In this document: positions 33,796-42,877 of the stretch, in pieces
Layout: every line of letters begins with the position of its first letter
How positions within the stretch are numbered: the first letter of the stretch is position 1
Source: Allgaiera indica
GTDB lineage: Bacteria; Pseudomonadota; Alphaproteobacteria; Rhodobacterales; Rhodobacteraceae
Assembly (NCBI RefSeq): GCF_900106675.1
Contig: NZ_FNOB01000003.1
Span: 124,001 to 188,000, forward strand
DNA: 64,000 bases
Direction: 5' to 3'
Notes under the pieces: model-generated
Seen by the model: only the letters and a program-made list of their open reading frames with translations
The model's database searches: none
What the model was told of the DNA's origin: nothing
Translations under genes and position numbers: made by a program

Positions 33796-34454
33796 CCGGT
33801 TCCGACAGGCCCCCCGCAGCGGTGCTGTTCGATTGCGACGGGGTGATCGTCGACAGCGAGCGCCCGCTGTTCGACCTGCTCGAAGGTGATTTCGCCCGCT
33901 ACGGCCTGCCGATGCCGCGCGACGAGATCATGCACACCTTCATCGGCGGCACGATGTACGATGTCGGCCGCCGGGCCCGCGCCCATGGCGCCACCATGCC
34001 CGAGGGCTGGGAAGAGGATTTCTACGAGCGCCTGTTTGATGTCCTGGCCAAGGATGCGCCGCTGATCCCCGGCATCGTCGAGGTTCTGGACGCGCTCGAC
34101 GCGGCGGGGATCGGCTATGCGGTGGGCTCGAACGGATCGGGGCGCAAGATGGGCATCACCCTGGGCCAGCACCCCGAGGTGCTGCGCCGGTTTCATGGGC
34201 GGCTGTTCTCGGGGCAGGACATGAACCGCCCCAAGCCGGCACCCGATCTGTACCTTCATGCCGCTGCCGCACTGGGCACCCCGCCAGAGGCCTGCGTGGT
34301 GGTCGAGGACAGCCCCACCGGCGCGCGCGCCGCCCGTGCGGCCGGCATTCCCTGCTACGGCTATGCCCCGCATGATGATGGCGCCCGCCTGGCCGAGGTG
34401 GGGGCGCGGGTCTTTGGCGACCTGCGCGAACTGCCCGGCCTGTGGGGGATCTAG
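33792..34454 (+). CDS. HAD-family phosphatase (beta-phosphoglucomutase-like)
   Basis: The 220-residue HAD subfamily IA protein has motif I LFDCDGVIVDSERP (nucleophile Asp about 14, general acid Asp about 16), motif II VGSNGSGRKMG, the Lys of RPKPAPDLYLHAA and motif IV VVVEDSPTGARAARAAG. It resembles phosphoglycolate phosphatase and beta-phosphoglucomutase relatives, and the substrate is open. It is coupled to rsmD by ATGA. Confidence 0.87.
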   Translation: MTGSDRPPAAVLFDCDGVIVDSERPLFDLLEGDFARYGLPMPRDEIMHTFIGGTMYDVGRRARAHGATMPEGWEEDFYERLFDVLAKDAPLIPGIVEVLDALDAAGIGYAVGSNGSGRKMGITLGQHPEVLRRFHGRLFSGQDMNRPKPAPDLYLHAAAALGTPPEACVVVEDSPTGARAARAAGIPCYGYAPHDDGARLAEVGARVFGDLRELPGLWGI

Positions 34455-34590
34455 GGGGCGTTCGCGGGCGAATTGCTTTTCGTCCGGGGCTATGCTTCAA
34501 GCATCGGGCGTTGCCGGCCCCGTCCTGTCCGGCTCCGTCCGGCCTCGTCCCGCGCCGGCCGCCCACCCATCCGTCCGTCCGGAGAAACCG

Positions 34591-35043
34591 ATGCCCGATT
34601 ACCCCAGTCTCGCCGCCACGATCCGGTCGCTGTGCGAAGGTGAGACCGACACCATCGCGCTGATGGCCACGTTGGCCTGCGAGATCCACCATTCCGATCC
34701 GCGCTTCGACTGGACCGGCTTCTATCGCGTCACGGCGCCCGAACTGCTGAAGATCGGCCCCTATCAGGGCGGCCATGGTTGCCTGGTGATCCCGTTCTCG
34801 CGCGGGGTCTGCGGTGCCGCCGCGCGCACGGGCCAGATCCAGCGCATCGCCGATGTCGAGGCCTTCGCCGGCCATATCGCCTGCGCCGCCTCGACACGGT
34901 CGGAACTGGTGATCCCGGTGCGTGACGTGGGCGGGCAGATCATTGGCGTGCTCGACATCGACAGCGACCGGCCCGACGCCTTCACGGAAGAGGACGCCAC
35001 GGCGCTGAGCGCCATCATCGACGAGGTCTTCGCCCGCGGCTGA
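34591..35043 (+). CDS. msrC: Free methionine-(R)-sulfoxide reductase (GAF domain)
   Basis: The 150-residue single GAF domain protein carries the three fRMsr cysteines at about C64, C74 and C98 (GCLVIPFSRGVCG and GHIACAASTRSE). It reduces free methionine-R-sulfoxide with thioredoxin. The start at 34591 follows CGGAGAAA. A longer in-frame extension upstream overlaps the HAD gene in another frame and is rejected. Confidence 0.9.
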   Translation: MPDYPSLAATIRSLCEGETDTIALMATLACEIHHSDPRFDWTGFYRVTAPELLKIGPYQGGHGCLVIPFSRGVCGAAARTGQIQRIADVEAFAGHIACAASTRSELVIPVRDVGGQIIGVLDIDSDRPDAFTEEDATALSAIIDEVFARG

Positions 35044-35106
35044 GCCGCGCGAAGGGGTTGCGTCACACCCGCCCAGCGCTATCGTGGCGCCCGTATCGGA
35101 GCCCCC

Positions 35107-36015
35107 ATGCTTGAGTTCCACACGCTCGACGTTTTCACCGCCACGCCCTTTGCGGGCAATCCGCTGGCCGTGGTGCTGGGGGCGGACGCGCTGTCGCCGG
35201 CGCAGATGCAGGTGATCGCGCGCGAATTCAACCTGTCCGAGACGATCTTCGTCCAGCGCCCGCGCGACCCGGCCCACAGCGCGCGGGTGCGGATCTTCTT
35301 TCCCACCGCCGAGATCCCCTTTGCCGGCCACCCCACCGTGGGCTGCGCCGTGCTGCTGGCCGAGACCGCGCATCCCGAGGGCGGCGATTTCACCACCCGG
35401 ATCGCGCTGGAGGAGGAGGCGGGCCTTGTCCCCGTCACCGTCACCCGCGCCGGCGGCGTCACGCGGGCCGAATTCACCGCGCCGGTGATCCCCCATGCCT
35501 TTCCGGGCGCGCTGCCCGAAGGGCTGTTGGCCCGGGCGCTCGATCTGGCGCCGGGCGCGATCGGCTTTGGCGGCCACCGCCCGGCGCTGTGGCAGGGCGG
35601 GCCCGCCTTTCTGTATGTGCCGGTGGTGGACCGCGCGGCGCTGGCCCGCGCCCGGGTGATCGAGCCGGCCTATTCGGAACTGCAGCAAGCAGTGGGGGCG
35701 CCGGTCGGCCTTTACCTGTATACCCCCGGCGAGGGCGTCGATTTCCAGGCACGCATGCTTGACCCCGTGGCCGGCATTCCCGAGGATCCGGCGACCGGTT
35801 CGGCCAGCGCGATCCTGGCCGCGCAATTGCAGGCGGCGGGGGCGTTGAAGCCGGGCATGCAGGTTTTCGATCTGCTGCAGGGCGCCGAGATGGGCCGGCC
35901 CAGCAACCTGCGCCTGAGTATCGAGAGCGGCCCCGAAGGGCTGTGCTCGGTGCGCATTGCGGGCGCTGCTGTGAGGATTTCTTCGGGCCGGATCACCGTG
36001 CCCGCGGCGACGTAG
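35107..36015 (+). CDS. PhzF-family isomerase/epimerase-like protein
   Basis: The 302-residue protein has the two-lobed diaminopimelate-epimerase-like fold of PhzF. The start LEFHTLDVFTATPFAGNPLAVVLGA and the Glu in FNLSETIFV (E45, the position of the catalytic acid in PhzF) are present, as is the second-lobe DPATGSASAILAAQL. Phenazine genes are absent, so it is one of the many PhzF homologues with unknown substrate. Confidence 0.87.
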   Translation: MLEFHTLDVFTATPFAGNPLAVVLGADALSPAQMQVIAREFNLSETIFVQRPRDPAHSARVRIFFPTAEIPFAGHPTVGCAVLLAETAHPEGGDFTTRIALEEEAGLVPVTVTRAGGVTRAEFTAPVIPHAFPGALPEGLLARALDLAPGAIGFGGHRPALWQGGPAFLYVPVVDRAALARARVIEPAYSELQQAVGAPVGLYLYTPGEGVDFQARMLDPVAGIPEDPATGSASAILAAQLQAAGALKPGMQVFDLLQGAEMGRPSNLRLSIESGPEGLCSVRIAGAAVRISSGRITVPAAT

Positions 36016-36027
36016 AAGGAGCAGAGC

Positions 36028-36321
36028 ATGCCGAAGGGATACTGGGTGGCCCATGTCGATGTGGGCGACCCCGAAGTTTACGCGAAATACCGCGACGCCA
36101 ATGCCGCGCCCTTCGCGGAATACGGCGCGCGGTTTCTGGTGCGCGGCGGTACGGCCACACAGATGGAGGGCGATTGCCGCGCTCGCACCGTGGTGATCGA
36201 ATTCCCCACGATCGAGGCGGCGAAGGCCTGCTACGAGAGCGCGGGCTACCAGGCGGCGAAGGCGATCCGCGACCCGGTCTCGACCGGGGATCTGGTGATC
36301 GTCGAGGGCTGGGAGGGCTGA
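36028..36321 (+). CDS. DUF1330 domain protein
   Basis: The 97-residue dimeric alpha/beta-barrel-type protein has the DUF1330 pattern: GYWVAHVDVGDPEVYAKYRDAN at the start, FLVRGG in the middle and VVIEFPTIEAAKACYESAGYQAAKAIR. It lies 12 bp after the PhzF-like gene, so the two are probably co-transcribed. Function unknown; relatives of this fold include monooxygenases and isomerases. Confidence 0.87.
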   Translation: MPKGYWVAHVDVGDPEVYAKYRDANAAPFAEYGARFLVRGGTATQMEGDCRARTVVIEFPTIEAAKACYESAGYQAAKAIRDPVSTGDLVIVEGWEG

Positions 36322-36343
36322 GGCGGCGGGGATTGGGCGCCGC

Positions 36344-36964
36344 CTAGTCCACCACCAGCCGCAGGGCAAGGCCGGCGAAGACCACCGCGGCCACCTTGTT
36401 CAGCACCCCCAGCCGCCGGGCCAGGCGCTGGCGGACCAGCCCCGCCAGCGTGCCGTAGCCCATGGTGATCAGCGTGCCGGTCAGCGCGAAGATTGCGCCC
36501 AGCTCGACGATCTGCTGCCAGACCGGCCCCAGCGCGGGGTCGGTGAATTGCGGCAGGAAGGCCAGCACGAAGAGCACCGGCTTGGGGTTCAGCACATTGG
36601 TCAGGAAACCGCGCCTGAGCGCCCCCCAGCCCGAGCCCGCCCCGCGCCCGCCATTGGCCTCGGGCTGGGCGTGCCAGCTTTTCCAGGCCAGGAACAGCAG
36701 ATAGGCGCCACCGCCCCAGCGCAGCGCGGTCAGCGCGGCGGGCGAGGCCGCCAGCAGCGCCGAGATCCCCGCCGCGGCCAGGCTGACATGCCACAACGCG
36801 CCGAAGCCCACGCCCAGCCCCGCCAGCGCCCCGATCCGCGGCCCGCCCCGGATCCCGCTGGCGGTGGCGAACAGCACGTCGGCCCCGGGGGTCAGGTTCA
36901 GCAAGACCCCGGACAGGGTAAAGAGCCACAGGCTCTCGGGCGGGATGGCGGGCAGGGCTACCAT
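36344..36964 (-). CDS. LysE-family amino-acid/metabolite exporter (first copy)
   Basis: The 206-residue membrane protein with about six helices has the RhtB/LysE signature near its start (LSGVLLNLTPGADVLFATASGIRGG) and the later NVLNPKPVLFVLAFLPQF. It exports amino acids or derivatives. The ATG at 36964 lies inside the end of the GFA gene (7-bp overlap), implying coupled translation. Confidence 0.87.
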   Translation of the reverse strand: MVALPAIPPESLWLFTLSGVLLNLTPGADVLFATASGIRGGPRIGALAGLGVGFGALWHVSLAAAGISALLAASPAALTALRWGGGAYLLFLAWKSWHAQPEANGGRGAGSGWGALRRGFLTNVLNPKPVLFVLAFLPQFTDPALGPVWQQIVELGAIFALTGTLITMGYGTLAGLVRQRLARRLGVLNKVAAVVFAGLALRLVVD

Positions 36965-37740
36965 GCGGCGTGCTGCGGCAACCCGTCCGCGATCCCGTAG
37001 TAGTCGCCCTTCTCGGACACGAAGATATGGCTTTCCATCCGGCCTCCGGTGGCGCCCTCGATGCAGCCGGCCTCGATCGCGAAGCTGCCATCGCGGGCGC
37101 GGAACCACAGGCTTGATCCGCAAACGCGGCAATGGCCCCTGGTGCCGCCGGCGGGGGCCGCGAATTCGGCCAGGGTGGCGCGGGCGCTGTAGGTCAGTGC
37201 CGCCTCATCGGCGTCGAAAGAGGCCGAGAAATGCCCCGACAGCTTGCGGCACTGACGGCAATGGCAGGCGGTCACCCTACGCGCCGGTCCCGGCAGGGTG
37301 AAGGCCACCCCGCCGCACAGGCAGCGCCCCTCCAGCCGGTCGGCGCGCGGCGCGCATAGCGGCGGCGGTGCGGCGGGGGTGTAGTAGTCGCCCGCGCATT
37401 CGGTGAAGATATGCCGGCCCACACGGCTGCCGGTCGGGCCGTCGAAGGCGCCGCCGGCCACGGCGATATAGTTTTCTTTCGCACCATCCCGGAACAGGCT
37501 GGCGCCGCAGTCGCGGCAAAAGCCGCGCCGCGCATGGGCCGAGGATTGATACCAGGTCAGGGCGTCGGAGCGGATCAGCCGAAAGGCCGCGCGCGGCACC
37601 GGCGCGGCGGCGAAGACATGGCCCGACCAGCGGCGGCATTGCCCGCAATGGCAGACCGTGACCGCCGGGATCGCGCCGCTGACCTCGAAGGTGACCTGGC
37701 CGCAATGGCACGATCCGCGGTGGATTTCAGGGCCGGACAT
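36958..37740 (-). CDS. Tandem GFA-domain protein
   Basis: This 260-residue protein contains two complete glutathione-dependent formaldehyde-activating (GFA/CENP-V) zinc domains. The first is at about residues 7-115 (SCHCGQVTF, CHCGQCRRWSGH, FCRDCGASLF) and the second at about 137-250 (RCLCGGVAF, CHCRQCRKLSGH, HCRVCGSSLW). Most family members have one domain. It overlaps LysE genes on both sides, by 14 bp and 7 bp, so all three are likely one translationally coupled unit. The family's formaldehyde-glutathione chemistry is known for a few members only. Confidence 0.85.
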   Translation of the reverse strand: MSGPEIHRGSCHCGQVTFEVSGAIPAVTVCHCGQCRRWSGHVFAAAPVPRAAFRLIRSDALTWYQSSAHARRGFCRDCGASLFRDGAKENYIAVAGGAFDGPTGSRVGRHIFTECAGDYYTPAAPPPLCAPRADRLEGRCLCGGVAFTLPGPARRVTACHCRQCRKLSGHFSASFDADEAALTYSARATLAEFAAPAGGTRGHCRVCGSSLWFRARDGSFAIEAGCIEGATGGRMESHIFVSEKGDYYGIADGLPQHAAW

Positions 37741-38350
37741 GCTGGCCCCCCGTGGTGCCCAGCGCGATTCCGTAAAGGACGAAGGCCACGGCCATCACCC
37801 GCCGGAACCAGACGTTCAGAACCGCCCCCATCGCCGCCCGCCCCATCAGCGCGCCGATCGCGGTATAACAGCAATAGGAGGCGGCGGTGATCGTCAGCGC
37901 GGTGGGATAGATCGCGGCCATCTGATGCCAAAGCGGCACGTCGGGCTGCACGAACTGGGTGAAGGCGGCCAGATAGCCCGCCAGCGACTTGGCGTTGATC
38001 GTCGCGATCATGAAGGCCCGGCCGTAGATCGACCCTCCAGATGTTCCCCCGGCGCGCAGCGGCCTTTTCGCGTTCAGCCAGCCACGGATGCCCAGCCAGA
38101 TCAGGACGCCTGCTCCAAGCAGCCGCAACGCCTGGTAAAGCCCGGGCGAGGCGGCGATCAGCGCCGTCACCCCCAGCGCCGAGAGCGTCAGGAACAGCGA
38201 AGCCTGGGTCAGGATCGCCAGCACCCCCCAAAGCGCGCGGCCAAAGCCATGCCCCATGCCGTTCGAGATGCAGTTGACGGCGTTCGGCCCCGGAGTGGTG
38301 ACAAAGACCACCCAAAACAGCGCGAAGACGGTCCAGGCGTGAAAAGACAT
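37727..38350 (-). CDS. LysE-family amino-acid/metabolite exporter (second copy)
   Basis: The 207-residue membrane protein resembles the downstream exporter but is clearly diverged: FVTTPGPNAVNCISNGMGHG near the start and MIATINAKSLAGYLAAFTQF in the middle. The ATG at 38350 has GGAGGAAC just upstream, making it the probable first gene of a three-gene unit (LysE, GFA, LysE). Confidence 0.87.
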   Translation of the reverse strand: MSFHAWTVFALFWVVFVTTPGPNAVNCISNGMGHGFGRALWGVLAILTQASLFLTLSALGVTALIAASPGLYQALRLLGAGVLIWLGIRGWLNAKRPLRAGGTSGGSIYGRAFMIATINAKSLAGYLAAFTQFVQPDVPLWHQMAAIYPTALTITAASYCCYTAIGALMGRAAMGAVLNVWFRRVMAVAFVLYGIALGTTGGQHVRP

Positions 38351-38446
38351 CGGGGTTCCTCCGCCCGCCAGATGGCGCGATTTGCGGGGCAAGGACAAGT
38401 GCGGCGCCCGCGGAACGGCGGGCGATCACGGTTTCGTGCGGATGGG

Positions 38447-38920
38447 TCAGTCCAGGCCGGTCGCGTGCAACATGCCGCGCCGCTTGGCCTCGTAATAATA
38501 GCCGCGCGAATACCACATCACCGCGCGCGCCTCGCTGCCGTCGGCCAGCAGCCAGGCGCCGCGCAGGTATTTCACCCCGTAGCGCAGGTTCGTGTCGGGG
38601 TCGAGCAACCCGCGGGGACTGCCGCGGTAGCCCATGGTGCGGGCGGTCGCGGGCAGGATCTGCATCAGCCCCCAATAGGGGCCGTTGCGCGCCCGCGGGT
38701 TGTAGCGGCTTTCGCGCTGCACGACGCGGTGCACCAGGCTGGGCGGCACGTCATAGGCCCGGGCGTAATGGTCGATCATCCGGCGCAGACGCGGGGTTTC
38801 ATGAGGGTTCAGCGCGCCATGGTCGGGGCGATAGCCGTGCGGCCCGGGCGCCGCGCAGGCCCCCAGTGCGAGGGCAAGGCCAAGAGCCAGAAGCGGGGCA
38901 AGGCGGCGGGGGGCTGTCAT
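38447..38920 (-). CDS. Lytic transglycosylase-domain lipoprotein
   Basis: The 157-residue protein begins with a signal peptide ending in a lipobox (LALALGAC, Cys about 22), so it should be lipid-anchored. An SLT/goose-lysozyme-like domain follows, with the catalytic Glu in VVQRESRYNPRA (about E70), then GLMQILPATARTMGY and NLRYGVKYLRG. It cleaves peptidoglycan glycan strands to give anhydromuropeptides. It is a small stand-alone form with no additional domains. Confidence 0.9.
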   Translation of the reverse strand: MTAPRRLAPLLALGLALALGACAAPGPHGYRPDHGALNPHETPRLRRMIDHYARAYDVPPSLVHRVVQRESRYNPRARNGPYWGLMQILPATARTMGYRGSPRGLLDPDTNLRYGVKYLRGAWLLADGSEARAVMWYSRGYYYEAKRRGMLHATGLD

Positions 38921-39054
38921 CGGGTCTCGGGGGCGGCTCCGGGGCGCTTTGGCAAGACGATAGCGGGCGCCCGCCGGCCCGGAAAGGGGGCCGCGCGGGG
39001 CCGGGTGCGCGATGGGCGGGAAGGCGCCGGGGGTGGGAAGGTGCCCGGGGCGGG

Positions 39055-40074
39055 CTAGCGCCAGCCCAGCCCCGGCGCGACATGGGTCAGGATGCTTTCG
39101 ATCACATGGGCGTTGTAATCGACCCCCAGCATGTTCGGCACCGTCAGCAGCAGGGTATCGGCCTCGGCGATCGCCTCGTCGCGCTTCAGCTCCTCGATCA
39201 GCCGGTCGGGTTCGTCCGCGTAGCCGCGCCCGAAGATCGCCCGGGTCTGGGCGTCGATCATGCCGACCTGGTCGCTGTCCTTGCCGCGGCCGAAATACAT
39301 CCGGTCGGTATCGTTCATCAGCGCGAAGATCGACCGGCTGACGGAAACACGTGGCGCACGGGTGTGGCCCGCGGCCTTCCAGGCGGCGCGATAGGCGCGG
39401 ATCTGTCTGGCCTGCTGGATGTGGAAAGGCTCTCCCGTCTCGTCGTTCTTCAGGGTCGAGCTTTGCAGGTTCATCCCCAGCTTCGCCGCCCATTCGGCGG
39501 TGGCATCCGATCCCGCGCCCCACCAGATGCGGTCGCGCAGGCCGGGCGAATGCGGCTCCAGCCTCAGCAGGCCGGGCGGGTTGGGGAACATCGGCCGCGG
39601 GTTGGGCTTGGCAAAGCCCTTGCCGCCCAGGCGCTGCAGGAAGACCTCGGCATGGCGGCGGGCCATGTCGGCGGGGGTCTCGCCTTCGTGCGGGCGATAG
39701 CCGAAATGGGCCCAGCCGTCGATCACCTGTTCGGGGCTGCCGCGACTGATGCCCAGCTGCAGCCGTCCGCCGGCGATCAGGTCCGCCGCGCCGGCGTCCT
39801 CGATCATGTAAAGCGGGTTCTCGTAGCGCATGTCGATGACGCCGGTGCCGATCTCGATGGTCTTCGTGCGGGCGCCCACGGCGGCCAGCAGCGGGAAGGG
39901 CGAGGCCAGCTGACGCGCGAAATGGTGGACGCGGAAATAGGCGCCATCCGCGCCCAGATCCTCGGCCGCCTCGGCCAGTTCGATCGATTGGGTCAGCACG
40001 TCGGCGGCCGAGCGCACCACGCTGCCGGGCTCATTCGACCAATGGCCGAAGGACAGAAAGCCGATCTTCTTCAT
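39055..40074 (-). CDS. LLM-class flavin-dependent oxidoreductase
   Basis: The 339-residue luciferase-like monooxygenase begins MKKIGFLSFGHW and has the family pieces ADGAYFRVHHF, IEIGTGVIDMRYENP and GISRGSPEQVIDGW. Such enzymes use FMN or F420 to oxidise small substrates. GAGGGA lies before the ATG at 40074. No flavin reductase is next to it. Substrate unknown. Confidence 0.87.
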   Translation of the reverse strand: MKKIGFLSFGHWSNEPGSVVRSAADVLTQSIELAEAAEDLGADGAYFRVHHFARQLASPFPLLAAVGARTKTIEIGTGVIDMRYENPLYMIEDAGAADLIAGGRLQLGISRGSPEQVIDGWAHFGYRPHEGETPADMARRHAEVFLQRLGGKGFAKPNPRPMFPNPPGLLRLEPHSPGLRDRIWWGAGSDATAEWAAKLGMNLQSSTLKNDETGEPFHIQQARQIRAYRAAWKAAGHTRAPRVSVSRSIFALMNDTDRMYFGRGKDSDQVGMIDAQTRAIFGRGYADEPDRLIEELKRDEAIAEADTLLLTVPNMLGVDYNAHVIESILTHVAPGLGWR

Positions 40075-40205
40075 GGGATCCCTCGCGCATGTTGACGGGC
40101 CACGCGGCCCTTTGGCCAGATGTGGCAGCGCGGCGCGCGCCCGGCAAGGCGCGCCGCTGTGGGCTGAGGCGCGGGGCCTGTGCGGAGGGGCAGAGGGGCG
40201 CGGGG

Positions 40206-41849
40206 TTACACCAGCCGCTCGACCTCTTTCGCGGCGCGGATGAAATCCGCAAACAGCGGATGCGGGGCGAAGGGTTTCGATTTCAGTTCCGGGTGGAACT
40301 GCACGCCGATGAACCATGGATGGTCCTTCACCTCGACGATCTCGGGCAGGCGACCGTCGGGCGACATGCCCGAAAAGACCAACCCGCAGCCTTCCAGCTT
40401 TTCGCGGTATCTGTTGTCCACCTCGTAGCGGTGGCGGTGGCGTTCCTCGATCGTGGTGGCGCCGTAGACGTCGGCCACCTTCGATCCGGGCTGAAGCTGT
40501 GCGGTATAGGCGCCCAGGCGCATCGTGCCGCCCTTGTCGTCATCGACCTTGCGCTGCACCTTGTAATTGCCCTGCACCCATTCCTTGAGGTGATAGACGA
40601 CCGGGGTGAAGCGCTTCTTGCCGGATTCGTGGTCGAATTCCTCCGATCCCGCATCTTCCAGCCCGGCCAGGTCGCGCGCCGCCTCGATCACCGCCATCTG
40701 CATGCCCAGGCAGATGCCCAGATAGGGGATCTTGCGCTCGCGCGCGAACTTGGCGGCCTTGATCTTGCCCTCGGTGCCGCGTTCGCCGAAACCGCCGGGG
40801 ACCAGAATCGCGTGGAAGCCCTCCAGATAGGGGGCCGGGTCCTCGCGCTCGAAAATCTCGGCGTCGATCCATTCGGCCTTCACGCGGGTGCGGTTGGCCA
40901 TGCCGCCGTGCGTCAGCGCCTCGGCGATGGATTTGTAGGCGTCCTCCAGCTGGGTGTACTTGCCCACGATCGCCACGCGCACCTCGCCCTCGGCATGTTC
41001 GAGGCGGTCCATCACATCTTCCCAGCGGGCCAGATTCGGGCGCGGCGAGGGGCTGATCCCGAAAGCGTCCAGCACCGCCTGATCCAGACCTTCGCGGTGG
41101 TAGGCCAGCGGCGCCTCGTAGATCGTCGCAAGATCCGGCGCGGCGATCACCGCCTCCTTGCGGACGTTGCAAAACAGCGCGATCTTCTCGCGCTCCTTTT
41201 CCGGGATCGGGCGTTCGGAGCGGCACACCAGCACATCCGGCGCGATGCCGATCGAGCGCAGCTCCTTCACCGAGTGCTGGGTCGGCTTGGTCTTCAACTC
41301 GCCGCTGGCCGACACGTAGGGCAACAGCGTCAGATGCATGAAGATGCACTGGCCGCGCGGCCGGTCCTGGGCGAACTGGCGGATCGCTTCGAAGAAGGGC
41401 AGGCCCTCGATATCGCCGACGGTGCCGCCGATCTCGCATAGCATGAAATCGACCTCATCATCTCCGATCTCGATGAAGTCCTTGATTTCATTGGTGACAT
41501 GCGGAATTACCTGGATCGTCTTGCCCAGGTAGTCCCCGCGGCGCTCTTTCTCCAGCACGTTGGAATAGATCCGCCCCGAGGAAACCGAATCCGTCTTGCG
41601 GGCCGCCACGCCGGTGAAGCGCTCGTAATGGCCCAGATCCAGATCGGTTTCGGCCCCGTCGTCGGTGACGAAGACCTCGCCATGTTCGAAAGGCGACATC
41701 GTGCCCGGATCGACGTTGAGATAGGGGTCAAGCTTGCGCAGCCGCACCGAGAAGCCGCGCGCCTGCAACAAAGCCCCCAGCGCCGCCGAGGCCAGGCCCT
41801 TGCCCAGGCTGGACACCACACCGCCGGTGATGAAGACATAACGTGCCAT
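40206..41849 (-). CDS. pyrG: CTP synthase
   Basis: The 547-residue enzyme aminates UTP to CTP with glutamine. The N-terminal synthetase domain starts [25 protein letters not shown], with the CTP-feedback region [25 protein letters not shown]. The C-terminal glutaminase domain has the nucleophile GICLGMQ and the catalytic His/Glu in [10 protein letters not shown]. It lies downstream of secG on the same strand. Confidence 0.98.
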   Translation of the reverse strand: MARYVFITGGVVSSLGKGLASAALGALLQARGFSVRLRKLDPYLNVDPGTMSPFEHGEVFVTDDGAETDLDLGHYERFTGVAARKTDSVSSGRIYSNVLEKERRGDYLGKTIQVIPHVTNEIKDFIEIGDDEVDFMLCEIGGTVGDIEGLPFFEAIRQFAQDRPRGQCIFMHLTLLPYVSASGELKTKPTQHSVKELRSIGIAPDVLVCRSERPIPEKEREKIALFCNVRKEAVIAAPDLATIYEAPLAYHREGLDQAVLDAFGISPSPRPNLARWEDVMDRLEHAEGEVRVAIVGKYTQLEDAYKSIAEALTHGGMANRTRVKAEWIDAEIFEREDPAPYLEGFHAILVPGGFGERGTEGKIKAAKFARERKIPYLGICLGMQMAVIEAARDLAGLEDAGSEEFDHESGKKRFTPVVYHLKEWVQGNYKVQRKVDDDKGGTMRLGAYTAQLQPGSKVADVYGATTIEERHRHRYEVDNRYREKLEGCGLVFSGMSPDGRLPEIVEVKDHPWFIGVQFHPELKSKPFAPHPLFADFIRAAKEVERLV

Positions 41850-41925
41850 GCGGTGAAAACTCCCGTGATTGCGTTGCGCGAATATGTGGACGCGCCTTGA
41901 AGAACTGCAGCACCACGGGAGTCAA

Positions 41926-41954
41926 GCTATAGCCGATTCCCGCCCCTGCCGCAA
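41926..41954 (-). promoter_or_regulatory. Possible pyrG promoter
   Basis: On the minus strand TTGCGG and TATAGC are separated by exactly 17 bases, about 77 bp before the pyrG start. It is inferred from match and spacing only. Confidence 0.45.
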
Positions 41955-42020
41955 CAAGTGGCGCAAGATGATGTTGGTTGTTCCGGGCATTTGCCCAGAA
42001 TTTGTGGTGATTAGGTCGCA

Positions 42021-42040
42021 GCCCGCGCGAATACGCGGGC
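42021..42040 (-). terminator. Hairpin directly after secG
   Basis: GCCCGCG, a 6-base loop and CGCGGGC form a perfect 7-bp stem starting 2 bp after the secG stop codon. There is no T-run, so its terminator role is moderate. Confidence 0.5.
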
Positions 42041-42042
42041 GA

Positions 42043-42480
42043 TCAATTCGCGCGCTTGGGCGTTGCGGGCGTGTCGGGCGAAGCGGTGCCGCCATTGCCG
42101 CCCGATCCGCCGATCGCGCTGCTGGGCGGCAGCAGATCCTTGGCCGAGGGCAGGGAATTCGTGGGCACGCTGCCGGGGCCCTGTGCCGGCGCCGCCGGGG
42201 CCGAGGCCGAAGACGAGCCGCCGATCTGGTCGATGACCGAGGATTCCGCGGATTGCCGTGCTGCCAGCACCGTCAGCGTCATCGAGGTGACCAGGAAGGC
42301 CGCGGCCAGGACCCAGGTGATCTTGGCCAGCGCCGTCGCGGCCTGGCGTCCGCTCATCACCCCGTCGCCGCCGCCACCGCCGCCCATGCCAAGCCCGCCG
42401 CCCTCAGAGCGTTGGAGCAGCACGATGCCGACCAGGCAAAGCGCCAGGATCAGGTGGATGATGAGGACGACATTTTCCAT
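42043..42480 (-). CDS. secG: Preprotein translocase subunit SecG
   Basis: The 145-residue protein starts MENVVLIIHLILALCLVGIVLLQRSEGGGLGMGG, the typical first helix and cytoplasmic glycine-rich loop of SecG. A second helix follows (ITWVLAAAFLVTSMTLTVLA). The Ser/Pro/Ala-rich tail of about 60 residues is common in alphaproteobacteria. It stabilises SecYE in the inner membrane. It is upstream of pyrG, an order often seen in this group. Confidence 0.93.
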   Translation of the reverse strand: MENVVLIIHLILALCLVGIVLLQRSEGGGLGMGGGGGGDGVMSGRQAATALAKITWVLAAAFLVTSMTLTVLAARQSAESSVIDQIGGSSSASAPAAPAQGPGSVPTNSLPSAKDLLPPSSAIGGSGGNGGTASPDTPATPKRAN

Positions 42481-42877
42481 ATGGTCGGATATCCGCAGCT
42501 AGCTGACGGGGCTATTTAGGCTGATGCGTCCGGGCCCGCAACCCCTCGGTGTCCGGATGGGCAGTGAATCCTGCAAGATCGGCCGACAGGGCTGTGGAAG
42601 GTCGGCAGCCGGTCGCCGGGGGCGGGGCCGGTGCGGGCGCGCGCGGCAAGGGCCGGGCGACATGCGGCCCGCGCTACGCCGGCCCCCGGGCCGGGCGCAT
42701 CCGCCGCTGCAGCCCTGTCCGGCCCCCAGACATCTTTCGCGCCGGTCGTGCCGAAGCCCGCCGACAATCGGCGCCGGGCCGCCGCCGCAGCGGCATCTTG
42801 CCCGAAATTTCCGGTTTCTCCCTGCCTCCGGCCCCGCTATACCGCGCTACGGCACGCAGCCAGGATATGAGGGACAT
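42481..42877. promoter_or_regulatory. Divergent secG-purA intergenic region
   Basis: These 397 bp are very GC-rich and hold no supported gene or RNA; I looked for a tRNA after secG and found none. A TATACC box at 42838-42843, 35 bp before purA, is a weak -10 candidate without a convincing -35 partner. Confidence 0.4.
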
